Source of the DNA: an uncultured bacterium
Lineage (GTDB): Bacteria; Bacillota; Clostridia; TANB77; CAG-508
DNA: 64,000 nucleotides
NCBI GenBank assembly: GCA_905215935.1
Contig: CAJMRY010000004.1
Span: forward strand, 62,001-126,000
Direction: 5' to 3'
Below, in pieces: positions 7,806-16,781 of this stretch. The notes beneath the pieces were generated by a model. That model had not been told where the DNA came from, made no database searches, and worked only from the letters and a program-made list of their open reading frames with translations. How positions within the stretch are numbered: position 1 is the first letter of the stretch; each line of letters begins with the position of its first letter. Position numbers and translations under genes: made by a program.

Positions 7806-8234
7806 TTGGATTTATTAAATTTAAACAATGAATTGGATTACAAAGAATATTACATATTAAATTACTGCAAGCAGAAGATTTTTACATATTCTGGAATAGA
7901 AGTAAAATTTTATGAAGATCAATTTGAACATGCTTTTTTTGAGAGTAAACAATATAAAAAAAGAGATAAATCTATATTTTCATGGGAAAGAGCGAAGAGA
8001 ATGGATTGGATAAAAAATGTATTATTAGATTCAAATGCAGAACTATATGTAGGTTGGGATAGAGATAAAAAGAAATATAATGAAAACAGACGTGTAAGTA
8101 TTATATCAGAAGATAATTATGTCGTAATTCTAAATATAATTAATAATAAAAAGGCAAAATTTATAACAGCATATAATGCAAGTATAAGTAATGCAAGAAA
8201 AATAAGAAGTGCGCCAAAATGGCAAAATAAATAA
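7806..8234 (+). CDS. Toxin-like protein, possible RelE/PBECR-type RNase
   Basis: A 142-residue basic protein starting at TTG with an AAAGGAGG Shine-Dalgarno that overlaps the second degenerate repeat. The C-terminal half (RAKRMDWIKNVLLDSN, then AELYVGWDRDKKKY, VVILNII and KAKFITAYNAS, ending IRSAPKW) resembles the small barnase/EndoU/RelE-like nuclease domains of phage and toxin proteins. That call is from memory of the pattern and is tentative. No antitoxin gene is adjacent. Its place between a crRNA-like element and cas6 suggests a CRISPR-controlled toxin. It could instead be an unrelated cas-accessory gene. Confidence 0.55.
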   Translation: MDLLNLNNELDYKEYYILNYCKQKIFTYSGIEVKFYEDQFEHAFFESKQYKKRDKSIFSWERAKRMDWIKNVLLDSNAELYVGWDRDKKKYNENRRVSIISEDNYVVILNIINNKKAKFITAYNASISNARKIRSAPKWQNK

Positions 8235-8300
8235 AGACTACTGATTACTGGTTCAGTAGTCGAAACCTCTAGTGATCCTTTGATATAACAAAGGATTAAC

Positions 8301-8361
8301 TTATACTATAATATTACTACAAATAAATTTGTTTGTCAATATTATAGTATAAGTATATTCA
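8301..8361 (+). promoter_or_regulatory. 15-bp perfect inverted repeat overlapping a cas promoter
   Basis: Arms TTATACTATAATATT (8301-8315) and AATATTATAGTATAA (8338-8352) are exact complements, with a small inner stem ACAAA/TTTGT. A possible promoter TTGTCA (8333-8338), 17 bases, TATTCA (8356-8361) has the right arm in its spacer, so the repeat could be an operator for the cas operon. Two smaller hairpins at 8239-8264 and 8276-8296 may end the toxin-like transcript. Confidence 0.55.
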
Positions 8362-8454
8362 AAAATAAAAAAAAAATTCAATTAAGCATCGACACAAAAC
8401 GACAAAAAACTTCAATAAGTTATGCTATTATACAAAATATTAGGAGGTGAAATA

Positions 8455-9168
8455 ATGAGATACAGATTATTTTTTGAATTAGAAAATAAAGATATATCAA
8501 TTCAATACCGAAAAAGTATATTAAGCTTTTTTAAGAAATCTTTAAGTGAGTATGATAATGAAATATATGAAAAGTTATATCATGCGAAAGATCCTATTAT
8601 GAAGCCATACACTTTTTCGGTGTTTTTTAAAGATTCTGAGTTTAAAGAAAATAGAATTATTGTAAATTCAAAACAAATGGAACTAAATATATCAATTGCA
8701 GATTATGAAATAGCTGTTATTTTATATAATGCATTTAATCATCAGAGAAATAAAATATTTCATTTAGAACATAATTCAATGACTTTAAAGAATATTGTAT
8801 TAATTCAAGAAAAACAAATTAATACAGAAGAGATAACAATAAAATTTATGTCTCCATTAATTGTAAGACAAAGAGAAAACGAAAAAGATTTTTATTTTTC
8901 TGTAGAAGGTGAAAAATTTTTAGAAACATTAAAAGCTAATATAAAAGAACAATTAAAGTTAACAAATTATTCTATGGATATTGTAGATAGTATTAAATTA
9001 GAAAAAGTTAATGGAAGAAAAACAGTAGTAAAATTTTATGAAAAACAGATGGAAGGAAGTATTGGTACTTTTAAGTTATTTGGAAATAAAGAATTATTAA
9101 ATTTTCTATATAGAGCTGGGATGGGAAGTAGAAGATCAAGTGGATTTGGAATGTTTGAGATAATATAA
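8455..9168 (+). CDS. cas6: CRISPR endoribonuclease Cas6 (type I-B)
   Basis: A 237-residue Cas6 that cuts the precursor CRISPR RNA within each repeat to leave an 8-nt 5' tag, and probably stays with Cascade. The C-terminal glycine-rich signature GMGSRRSSGFGMF (about residues 223-235) is diagnostic. RYRLFFELE starts the first ferredoxin-like fold. ATG 8455 is chosen for the AGGAGGTGA 5 bases upstream. It is the first gene of the cas operon; cas8b follows after 15 bases. It should also process the mini-array RNA at 7700-7795. Confidence 0.95.
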   Translation: MRYRLFFELENKDISIQYRKSILSFFKKSLSEYDNEIYEKLYHAKDPIMKPYTFSVFFKDSEFKENRIIVNSKQMELNISIADYEIAVILYNAFNHQRNKIFHLEHNSMTLKNIVLIQEKQINTEEITIKFMSPLIVRQRENEKDFYFSVEGEKFLETLKANIKEQLKLTNYSMDIVDSIKLEKVNGRKTVVKFYEKQMEGSIGTFKLFGNKELLNFLYRAGMGSRRSSGFGMFEII

Positions 9169-9183
9169 AAGTGAGGTGAGTAT

Positions 9184-11056
9184 GTGAAAATAAAAGTGTA
9201 TTTAAATGAATGGTTTATAAATGCTGGGATTGTTGGATTTGTAAATATAATGCAAAAATATAATCCAGATGCGATTACAAAAAATGAAAATTATATAGAG
9301 ACTAATACAGAAGCATTAAGAAATTTTAATGAGTATTATTTTCGGATATTTTTTTGATATATATAATATAGCAAAAAAGATGCAAAATAAAATGGAACAT
9401 TCATTTAAACAAATAAAACAATTATTAGAAGAGTTAGATGGAAGTAAAATTAATGACAAAGAAAAACAAGAAAAGATAAAATCTATAAAAAAATATATAA
9501 AGTTAGTAATAAAAGGTCAATTAGATAAAATAAAAAAGGTAGATGAAGATATCTATTATGAAATGTTTGAAGAATATAATAAGATTGATGGAATAAAAGA
9601 AAAAGATGATATAAGTAAATTAGATGATATATTTAAAATTCTAAATGATAATTTTTATAAAGAAAAAATAAATAAAAGACTAACAATGAATCTATTTAAA
9701 AGTGTATTAAGTAAAAGTTATTTTGGTGCACCGAGTTTCTTAAATGTATTAAAGAGTGCTTTAAGTTATGAAGAACAATGTGAGTTAATGTATAAAGATT
9801 ATATATCAAATATTGTAGAAGTTGGATATTTAAATGATTTACTACAAAATAAGTACACAATTGAAGAAATAAATCAATATATACAGCAAAGACTAATAGA
9901 CCAAAGAATAACCAAAGAATTGCAAAGTGTATATTCTAATATTAATAAGAAGTATCTTGAAAAGAAAAAATCTTTACAGGATATAAGAGAGTATTTAAAA
10001 GAAAAAGTGTTTACTAGTTGTTCAATTTGTGAAAATGAAAATATTATTGCTAATAATTATACAGAAAGTAAATTTATACCTTTAGCAATTAGTAGTGAAA
10101 ATATGGAAAACTTTTTTTGGAATGGAAATGCGAAATTTCCTATATGCGATGTTTGCAAATTGATGTTGTTTTGTACACCAGCTGGAATTACAGCAATAAC
10201 GAAAACAATAAAAGAAAATAAAAATGGAAATGTAGAATATAAGGAAAAGCAAGTATATAGTTTTGTAAATTATGATACAAATATAAATCAACTTCTAAAA
10301 GTAAACAGAAATTTTTCAGATTCATCCAAAGTAGAGAAAAGTACAGAAAATCCATATCAAAAGTTAATCTTAGACATAGTGAAGCAAGAGGAAAAAATAA
10401 GTGAATGGCAATTACAGAATATATTTGTAGTTGAATTTGAAGCGGAATATTTAGCTTATAGTAGAATGGAATATTTTAATATAAATAAGCATGTAGCACA
10501 ATTTTTTAAGTATTATGCTACTAATAGTTTAGATAAGATTAAAAATTATAGATATAAATTACATATTGTAGATTATATTCTTAAAAATAAAGAATTGAAA
10601 TATATAATTAATGACAGAATTAGACAAGAAATAGCTAAGGAAAATTCATATGGATATGAATGCTTTTTGGCAGTTAGAACTAGATTAGAATTGAATTTGT
10701 TAAAGAAAGGAGATTTAGAAGTGAAAAGTATAATTGAGAAGAATGATAAAAAGTTATTAGTATTATATAATCTGGGAATTCAAATACATGAAGAATTAAA
10801 AAGAAAAGGTGAAGACAATAAATTAAATGGATATACATATAAAATGTTAAATAGCATAAAAATTGGAAATAAAGCAGAATTTATGGATGTTGTAATTAGG
10901 TTACATATGTTTATGGGGAAAGATGTATCACCAATTTTTTTAGAAGTAATGCAAGATACAAATCTTGATTTTGAATCTATAGGACATAGTTTTATGTCTG
11001 GATTAATTTCAAATAAATATGAAAAGGAAAATGAGGAGGATAATAATAATGGATAA
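9184..11056 (+). CDS. cas8b: Type I-B Cascade large subunit Cas8b (Cst1-type) with +1 site at CGG
   Basis: Recognises the PAM and anchors Cascade. The gene starts at GTG 9184 (GAGGTGAG upstream): MKIKVYLNEWFINAGIVGF is the Cst1 N-terminus. Codon 54 is CGG (9343-9345); zero frame stops three codons later. Skipping C9343 reads GGA TAT TTT TTT GAT and continues 570 residues to 11056, total 623. The paired zinc knuckles of this family are present, CSIC (about residue 230) and CDVC (about 275). Overlap with cas7 by 8 bases is normal. Interference therefore depends on reading through the CGG site. Confidence 0.85.
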
Positions 11057-11957
11057 AAAAGGATTAACTTTAAGTATTATTTTTAAAGCTCAAAGCTTAA
11101 ATTATGGAGAAGGAATTGGAAATATATCAGAATTGAAAAAATTATCAAGAGGAAACGGAAATGTATACACTTTTGCATCAAGACAAGCAATTCGTTATGA
11201 TATAGCGAGATTAGGAAAAGAATTATTTGGATGGAACTTAGAAGTAGTAGATAAATCAAAAGGTACTGTACAATTTAAAGATGATTTAAGTATTAAAGAC
11301 TCAGAGGAAATGGATTTATTTGGTTATATGAAAACTTCCAAAAAATCAGATAATAAAGATGGAGGTTCTGATATTAGGAGTGCTGCTGTTAGATTAAGTC
11401 ATGCAATATCACTAGAAGACTATAAGAGTGATATGGAATTTTTAAATAACAAAGGGCTAGCAGATAGAATTAACGAGTTTCCAAATTTAGCCAATATTGA
11501 ACAACATTTAAGTTATTATACTTATACAGTAACTATCGATTTAGATAAAATAGGAAAAGATGGAACAATTGAATTGGATAAAGAACAAAAAATAAAAAGA
11601 GTAAATGAATTATTAGAAATTATTAAAGTATTAAATAGAGAAATAAGAGGAAGACAAGAAAATTTAAGTCCTGTATTTATAATTGGAGGAATTTATAAAA
11701 TAAATACACCATTTTTCTTAGGAAGAATAAAATTAGATTCAAGAAATGGTAAATTTGCTATTGATACAGAAATGTTAAAAGATGTTATTTCTTTGAAATT
11801 GGGAAATGAAAGTATAAAAGAAGATACAAAGATAGGATTAGTAAAAGATATATTTTGCAATGAAGATGAAATAGCAGATGTTTTTGAAGGAAAGACAAGT
11901 AATATACAAGATTTCTTTGAGAATTTAGAAAATGAAATAAATGAATATTATAAATAG
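11049..11957 (+). CDS. cas7: Type I-B Cascade backbone Cas7 (Cst2/DevR)
   Basis: A 302-residue RAMP protein that polymerises along the crRNA spacer. LTLSIIFKAQSLNYGEG begins the DevR/Cst2 fold, and GNGNVYTFASRQAIRYDI is a typical family segment. ATG 11049 follows AGGAGG, which lies within the end of cas8b. An upstream in-frame codon 30 bases earlier lacks a ribosome site. No in-frame CGG is present. Confidence 0.92.
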   Translation: MDKKGLTLSIIFKAQSLNYGEGIGNISELKKLSRGNGNVYTFASRQAIRYDIARLGKELFGWNLEVVDKSKGTVQFKDDLSIKDSEEMDLFGYMKTSKKSDNKDGGSDIRSAAVRLSHAISLEDYKSDMEFLNNKGLADRINEFPNLANIEQHLSYYTYTVTIDLDKIGKDGTIELDKEQKIKRVNELLEIIKVLNREIRGRQENLSPVFIIGGIYKINTPFFLGRIKLDSRNGKFAIDTEMLKDVISLKLGNESIKEDTKIGLVKDIFCNEDEIADVFEGKTSNIQDFFENLENEINEYYK

Positions 11958-11974
11958 AAAAAGGGTGAGTGAAT

Positions 11975-12628
11975 TTGAAAATAATGAGATTAAAGTTATT
12001 TCAAGAAACAGCATGTTATAAAAAGCCATTTGCATTTAAAGTAGCAGAAACATATCCACTTCCACCATATTCTACAGTAATAGGAATGTTTCATAAAATA
12101 TTACAGGCAAAATCTGGAGAGTATTATCCAATGAATATTTCAGTTCAAGGAGAATTTGAGAGTATATTTAGTAATTATCAAACTTTAAGAATGTACAAAG
12201 GAAAAGGAGAAGTTACATCAATGCCACGAAATGTACATCAATTATTAAATGTAAATTTGATTATTCATGTTCAGGCAGAAGACGAAGTGATTGATAAAAT
12301 ATATAATAATATAATAAATGGAGGAGAAACTTTTACTTTGGGGAGAAATGAAGATTTAGTAAGAGTGGATGAAATAAAAATGGTTGAACAAATAAATCCA
12401 ATTGATGAAGATATTCAAATAAAACACAATGCTTATATTCCAACATATTTAGGACAAGAATCAGGAATTAATTATAGATTAAATACTAAATATACAATAG
12501 TAAATGAATTAAGAAAATGGGAAAAAGTAAATGTGAAATATATAGAAAAAAATTCTTGGATAGAAGACGGATATTTAGATGAAGATGGGGAAGCCATATT
12601 ATGGTGTTATGAAAATGAGGTGATCTAA
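11975..12628 (+). CDS. cas5: Type I-B Cascade subunit Cas5
   Basis: A 217-residue RAMP protein that caps the 5' tag of the crRNA. MRLKLFQETACYKKPFAF near the start and YPLPPYSTVIGMFH (about residues 27-40) follow the Cas5 pattern. TTG 11975 is preferred over GTG 11969 because AAGGGTGAG lies 6 bases upstream and the family starts at this residue. It ends one base before cas3. Confidence 0.9.
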   Translation: MKIMRLKLFQETACYKKPFAFKVAETYPLPPYSTVIGMFHKILQAKSGEYYPMNISVQGEFESIFSNYQTLRMYKGKGEVTSMPRNVHQLLNVNLIIHVQAEDEVIDKIYNNIINGGETFTLGRNEDLVRVDEIKMVEQINPIDEDIQIKHNAYIPTYLGQESGINYRLNTKYTIVNELRKWEKVNVKYIEKNSWIEDGYLDEDGEAILWCYENEVI

Positions 12629-12629
12629 T

Positions 12630-14816
12630 ATGCTATATGCAAAATCCAATCCAGAAGAAAGCATTACAAAACATACTAATGAGTTATTAGATAGATTGAA
12701 AATATTACGTTTTTTATATGGTGAAGAAATTACAAAAAATATAGAAATAGAAAAAGAAAGATTTTGGGAGTTGTTAGAGATAATATGTATATATCATGAT
12801 GTTGGAAAGTGTTATACACCTTTTCAAAATGAAATATTAAAAAAAATAGGGAAACCATTAATAGAAACCAATTTCAATTATACAGATGTTAAGCACGAAC
12901 AATTATCTCCTATGTTTGTAGATAGTAAATATTTTAATATAACAAAGGAAGAAAGAAAATTAGTAATGCAATCTATATATTATCATCATGAGAGAAAAAA
13001 TGATATGTTAATAGAAGAGCTCATAGAAAGGATTATACAAGAAGATATACTTCCAAAATTGGAACAATTTGAAGGTGAATTAGGTATAAAACTAAATAAA
13101 TCACCTAAATGTAGGTATTTAGATGATGTGAGAAGTGAAAAAAGAATCAATGAGGAAGATAAATATTATCAAGAATATTGCTTATTAAAAGGTTTATTAC
13201 ATAGGTTAGATTATAGTTCTTCTGCACATGTTCAGATTGAGGATAATACTAAGGAAAAAATAAAAGATTATGTTGAAAGTTATATGAAACAAAAAGGATA
13301 TAATGAAAATGATCTTCAGGTATTTTGCATGGAAAATGATAATGAAAACATAGTTGTAATTGGTTCTACTGGAATGGGAAAGACAGAAGCGGCATTACTT
13401 TGGAGTAATTCTTCAAAAACATTTTTTACTTTACCAATTAGAATAAGTATTAATGCTATATATGATAGAATTCATAGTATTATTGGATATAAAAATGTAG
13501 GATTATTACATTCTACAGCGTTAGATTATTTACAAAAAAAGGTAAAAGAAGAATCAGAGATAGAGCAATCATTTGAATGTTATCAAGAATCAGTTAATTT
13601 ATCTAAGAAAATTACTACTTGTACAATAGATCAAATATTCAAATTTGTATTTAAGTATAGGGGATATGAAAGAGAATATGCAACTTTATCGTATTCAAAA
13701 ATAGTTATAGATGAAATACAGGCATATTCTCCAGATATAGTTGCAGTTCTTTTAAAAGGAATCGAAATGATTTATAAAATAGGCGGAAGATTCATGATTA
13801 TGACAGCAACACTTCCAGGAATCTATAAAGAAGAATTAGAAAAAATGGGAGTTAAATTTAAATATGATAAATTTTTAACTGAGACAAACAGACATAAGAT
13901 ACAACTTAGAAATGAAAAAATGATAGAGGATATTGAAACTATAAAACAAAAAGGAAAGACAAGCAAAGTATTAATAATCGTAAATACTGTTAATAAGGCA
14001 ATAGAACTGTATGAACAGTTACAAGATGAAAATATTAAAGTGTTACATTCAAGATTTATTCTTAAAGATAGAAGTGAATTAGAAAAAGAAATAAGGGAGT
14101 TTTCAGAAACTGGTAAAAATGGAATTTGGATTACTACTCAAATTGTTGAAGCATCATTAGATATTGATTTTGATTATTTATTTACGGAAATGTCAACATT
14201 AGATAGTTTGTTCCAAAGATTTGGAAGATGTTATAGAAGTAGAGAATATAAAAAGAAAGAATGTAACATATACATATATACAAAAGAAATATCTGGTATT
14301 GATTGTGTTTATGATAAAGATATTTGCAGACTAAGTGAGGATATTTTACAGAAATTTGATGGTCAAATACTAACAGAAGAAGAAAAAGTAGATATGGTAG
14401 AAAAGTTATATTCAAGAGAAAATTTAAAAGGAACTAAATTTTTACAAAAATTTGAAAATGGAATGAATGTATTAAATAATATTGTGGATTATGATGTAAG
14501 TAAATCAGAGGCACAGAAGCTGTTAAGAAATATAGATAATATAAAGGTGATTCCTAAATCTGTTTATGATGATAATTTAGATTTATTCGAAAAATATAAT
14601 CAAATACAAAATAAAAAAGAAAAAGCAGAAATAAGAAGAGAAATTGAACAATTAACTACATCAATAAGTGTATCACAAAAGTATAAAATTCAAGATAGAA
14701 TTAGCGATGTTAAATATATTGATGATGTCTTTTGTATTGATATGAAATATGATAAAAAGATGGGATTAATTTTAGAGAAAGATGAAGAATATGAGCTTAA
14801 TTCTAGAATGTTTTAG
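12630..14816 (+). CDS. cas3: CRISPR nuclease-helicase Cas3
   Basis: A 728-residue effector that unwinds and degrades target DNA once Cascade has formed a full R-loop. The N-terminal HD nuclease has YHDVGK (residues 55-60) and a downstream YHHE. The SF2 helicase has Walker A GSTGMGKTE (about 245-253), a DEIQ box (about 361) and motif III TAT. Motif VI QRFGRCYR lies near 530. ATG overlaps closely with the cas5 stop. All key residues appear intact. Confidence 0.95.
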   Translation: MLYAKSNPEESITKHTNELLDRLKILRFLYGEEITKNIEIEKERFWELLEIICIYHDVGKCYTPFQNEILKKIGKPLIETNFNYTDVKHEQLSPMFVDSKYFNITKEERKLVMQSIYYHHERKNDMLIEELIERIIQEDILPKLEQFEGELGIKLNKSPKCRYLDDVRSEKRINEEDKYYQEYCLLKGLLHRLDYSSSAHVQIEDNTKEKIKDYVESYMKQKGYNENDLQVFCMENDNENIVVIGSTGMGKTEAALLWSNSSKTFFTLPIRISINAIYDRIHSIIGYKNVGLLHSTALDYLQKKVKEESEIEQSFECYQESVNLSKKITTCTIDQIFKFVFKYRGYEREYATLSYSKIVIDEIQAYSPDIVAVLLKGIEMIYKIGGRFMIMTATLPGIYKEELEKMGVKFKYDKFLTETNRHKIQLRNEKMIEDIETIKQKGKTSKVLIIVNTVNKAIELYEQLQDENIKVLHSRFILKDRSELEKEIREFSETGKNGIWITTQIVEASLDIDFDYLFTEMSTLDSLFQRFGRCYRSREYKKKECNIYIYTKEISGIDCVYDKDICRLSEDILQKFDGQILTEEEKVDMVEKLYSRENLKGTKFLQKFENGMNVLNNIVDYDVSKSEAQKLLRNIDNIKVIPKSVYDDNLDLFEKYNQIQNKKEKAEIRREIEQLTTSISVSQKYKIQDRISDVKYIDDVFCIDMKYDKKMGLILEKDEEYELNSRMF

Positions 14817-14824
14817 GAGGACTT

Positions 14825-15313
14825 ATGAAGATAACTGGAGTTATGATATATTATTATTTTATATGTCATAGAAAATTATGGTATTTTTGTAATGAAATAA
14901 ATATGGAACAAAATAGTGAGTTAGTATCAATTGGAAAAATATTAGATGAAACTACATATAATAGAGAAAATAAAAGTATATTAATTGATGATACTATCAA
15001 TATTGATTTTATAAAAAATGGAGCTGTATTACATGAAGTAAAGAAAACAAAATCAATTGAAGAAGCTGGAATATGGCAATTGAAATATTATATGTTTTAT
15101 TTAGAACAAAGAGGAGTGAAAAATATCTCTGCAAAGATAGATTATCCATTAATAAGAGAATCAAAAGAAATATATTTAGAAGAGGAAGATAGAAATATAT
15201 TAAGAAATATAGAAAAAAACATAGAAGAAATTATAAAAGAGGACAAGCCTCCTAAAGTAATGAATGATAAAATGTGTAAAAAATGTGCATATTTTGATTT
15301 GTGTTATGTATAG
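14825..15313 (+). CDS. cas4: CRISPR adaptation nuclease Cas4
   Basis: A 162-residue RecB-like Fe-S nuclease that trims prespacers and sets PAM orientation during adaptation. Cys15 (FICHRKLW) and the C-terminal cluster CKKCAYFDLC bind the iron-sulfur cluster. The EVKKTK segment carries the catalytic Glu and Lys. AGGAGG Shine-Dalgarno; 8 bases after cas3 and 9 before cas1. Confidence 0.93.
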   Translation: MKITGVMIYYYFICHRKLWYFCNEINMEQNSELVSIGKILDETTYNRENKSILIDDTINIDFIKNGAVLHEVKKTKSIEEAGIWQLKYYMFYLEQRGVKNISAKIDYPLIRESKEIYLEEEDRNILRNIEKNIEEIIKEDKPPKVMNDKMCKKCAYFDLCYV

Positions 15314-15322
15314 GAGGGAAAA

Positions 15323-16315
15323 ATGAAACAATCATACTATTTATATAAAAGTGGAAGATTACAAAGAAAAGATAATACTTTAGAAATTGTATATAAAGAT
15401 AATACAAAAAAATCAATCCCAGTAGAAAGAGTAGATGATATATATGTAATGACAGAATTTGATTTTAATACAAGTTTATTAAATTTTCTTTCAAAATTTG
15501 GAATTAGTGTTCATTATTTTAATTATTATGGATTCTATACAGGAACTTATTATCCAAAAGAACAATTAGTTTCTGGAAAGTTATTGATAAAACAAGTAGA
15601 ACACTATGTGAATCCTGAAAAACGAATAATAATTGCACAAGCATTTATTGAAGCAGCTTCATATAATATATATAGAAATTTAAAATATTATAGTAATAGA
15701 GGAAAGAAAGTTGAGGAGTATATATCACAGATAGAATATTTAAGAAAACAAATAAAATTGTGTAAAGATGTGCCAGAACTAATGGGGATTGAAGGAAATA
15801 TAAGGAAGGTATATTATGATTCTTGGAATGAGATAATTAATCAGGATATAGCATTTGAAAAGAGAGTGAGAAATCCTCCAGATAATGCAATAAATTCATT
15901 AATTTCTTATGTAAATACTATGATTTATACAAGGGTACTAAGTGAAATATATAAAACACAATTAAATCCAACCATTAGCTATTTACATGAACCATCAGAA
16001 AGAAGATTTTCTCTTTGTTTAGATATAGCAGAAATATTTAAACCTATTATAGCAGATAGACTTATTTTTTCTATGCTTAATAAAAAACAAATAACAGAGA
16101 GGGATTTTGAACAGGGGTTAAACTTTTTATATATAAAGGAATCTGCAAGAAAAGAAATTACAAAAGAACTTGATTCTAGATTACAAACAACAATTAAGCA
16201 TAGGACATTAGGAAGAGAAGTAAGTTATGAATATTTAATGCGTTTAGAAGTATATAAATTAATAAAGTATTTAACAGAAGATATACCATATGAAGGGTTT
16301 AAGATGTGGTGGTGA
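15323..16315 (+). CDS. cas1: CRISPR integrase Cas1
   Basis: A 330-residue Cas1, the integrase of new spacers with Cas2. Features include SYYLYKSGRLQRKDNTLEI at the N-terminus, IEGNIRKVYYDSWN (the catalytic Glu region, about residues 154-167), YLHEPSERRFSLCLDIAEIFKP (catalytic His and Asp, near 215-235). Length is typical of I-B Cas1. AGGAGGG Shine-Dalgarno; cas2 begins 4 bases after the stop. Confidence 0.95.
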   Translation: MKQSYYLYKSGRLQRKDNTLEIVYKDNTKKSIPVERVDDIYVMTEFDFNTSLLNFLSKFGISVHYFNYYGFYTGTYYPKEQLVSGKLLIKQVEHYVNPEKRIIIAQAFIEAASYNIYRNLKYYSNRGKKVEEYISQIEYLRKQIKLCKDVPELMGIEGNIRKVYYDSWNEIINQDIAFEKRVRNPPDNAINSLISYVNTMIYTRVLSEIYKTQLNPTISYLHEPSERRFSLCLDIAEIFKPIIADRLIFSMLNKKQITERDFEQGLNFLYIKESARKEITKELDSRLQTTIKHRTLGREVSYEYLMRLEVYKLIKYLTEDIPYEGFKMWW

Positions 16316-16319
16316 TTTT

Positions 16320-16604
16320 ATGTATGTTATTTTAGTATATGATATAAATTTGGAGGAAAAAGAAGGTCAAAGAGTATTAAGAAAAGTTTTTAAAACATGT
16401 AAACAGTATTTAGTACATATACAGAATTCAGTATTTGAAGGAGAACTTTTAGAGTCACAGTTACTAAAGTTACAAAAAGAGTTGGATAAATATATAAGAA
16501 ATGATTTGGATTCTGTTATTTTATTTAAAAGTAGAAGTCAGAAATGGTTAGAAAAAGAATTTTTAGGAAAAATAGAAGAGGATAAGACTTCAAACTTTTT
16601 ATAA
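16320..16604 (+). CDS. cas2: CRISPR-associated endoribonuclease-fold Cas2
   Basis: A 94-residue Cas2, structural partner of Cas1 in spacer integration. MYVILVYDINLEE shows the ferredoxin-fold strand with the conserved Asp. QNSVFEGEL is the usual second segment. ATG 16320 is chosen over an upstream in-frame codon because it matches the family start and GGTGGTGA lies upstream. It is the last cas gene before the array leader. Confidence 0.95.
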   Translation: MYVILVYDINLEEKEGQRVLRKVFKTCKQYLVHIQNSVFEGELLESQLLKLQKELDKYIRNDLDSVILFKSRSQKWLEKEFLGKIEEDKTSNFL

Positions 16605-16781
16605 TCTGTCGACCATAAATATTGTAAAAAGATAGGGAGTTTGACAGATTGGTTTTTTCTTGAGATAAGTACTATTTAGTTATTGAGGCTTGAATGATTA
16701 GCAGGAAATATGTATAATAAATAGTATATCGACAGAAATATGATGTAGAACCTAGATAAATAGGGCATTAGATAGTGATCT
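16605..16781 (+). promoter_or_regulatory. CRISPR leader with array promoter
   Basis: An AT-rich non-coding leader between cas2 and repeat 1. Inverted repeat AATCTGTC (16603-16610) / GACAGATT (16643-16650) followed by GGTTTTTT may terminate the cas operon. A promoter TTGAAT (16690-16695), 17 bases, TATAAT (16713-16718) would start the pre-crRNA near 16725. Confidence 0.75.

Noticed and set aside
7806..8234. The 7806 gene as an antitoxin or cas regulator
   Set aside because: No helix-turn-helix or other DNA-binding motif is visible; the basic nuclease-like C-terminus fits better, though weakly.
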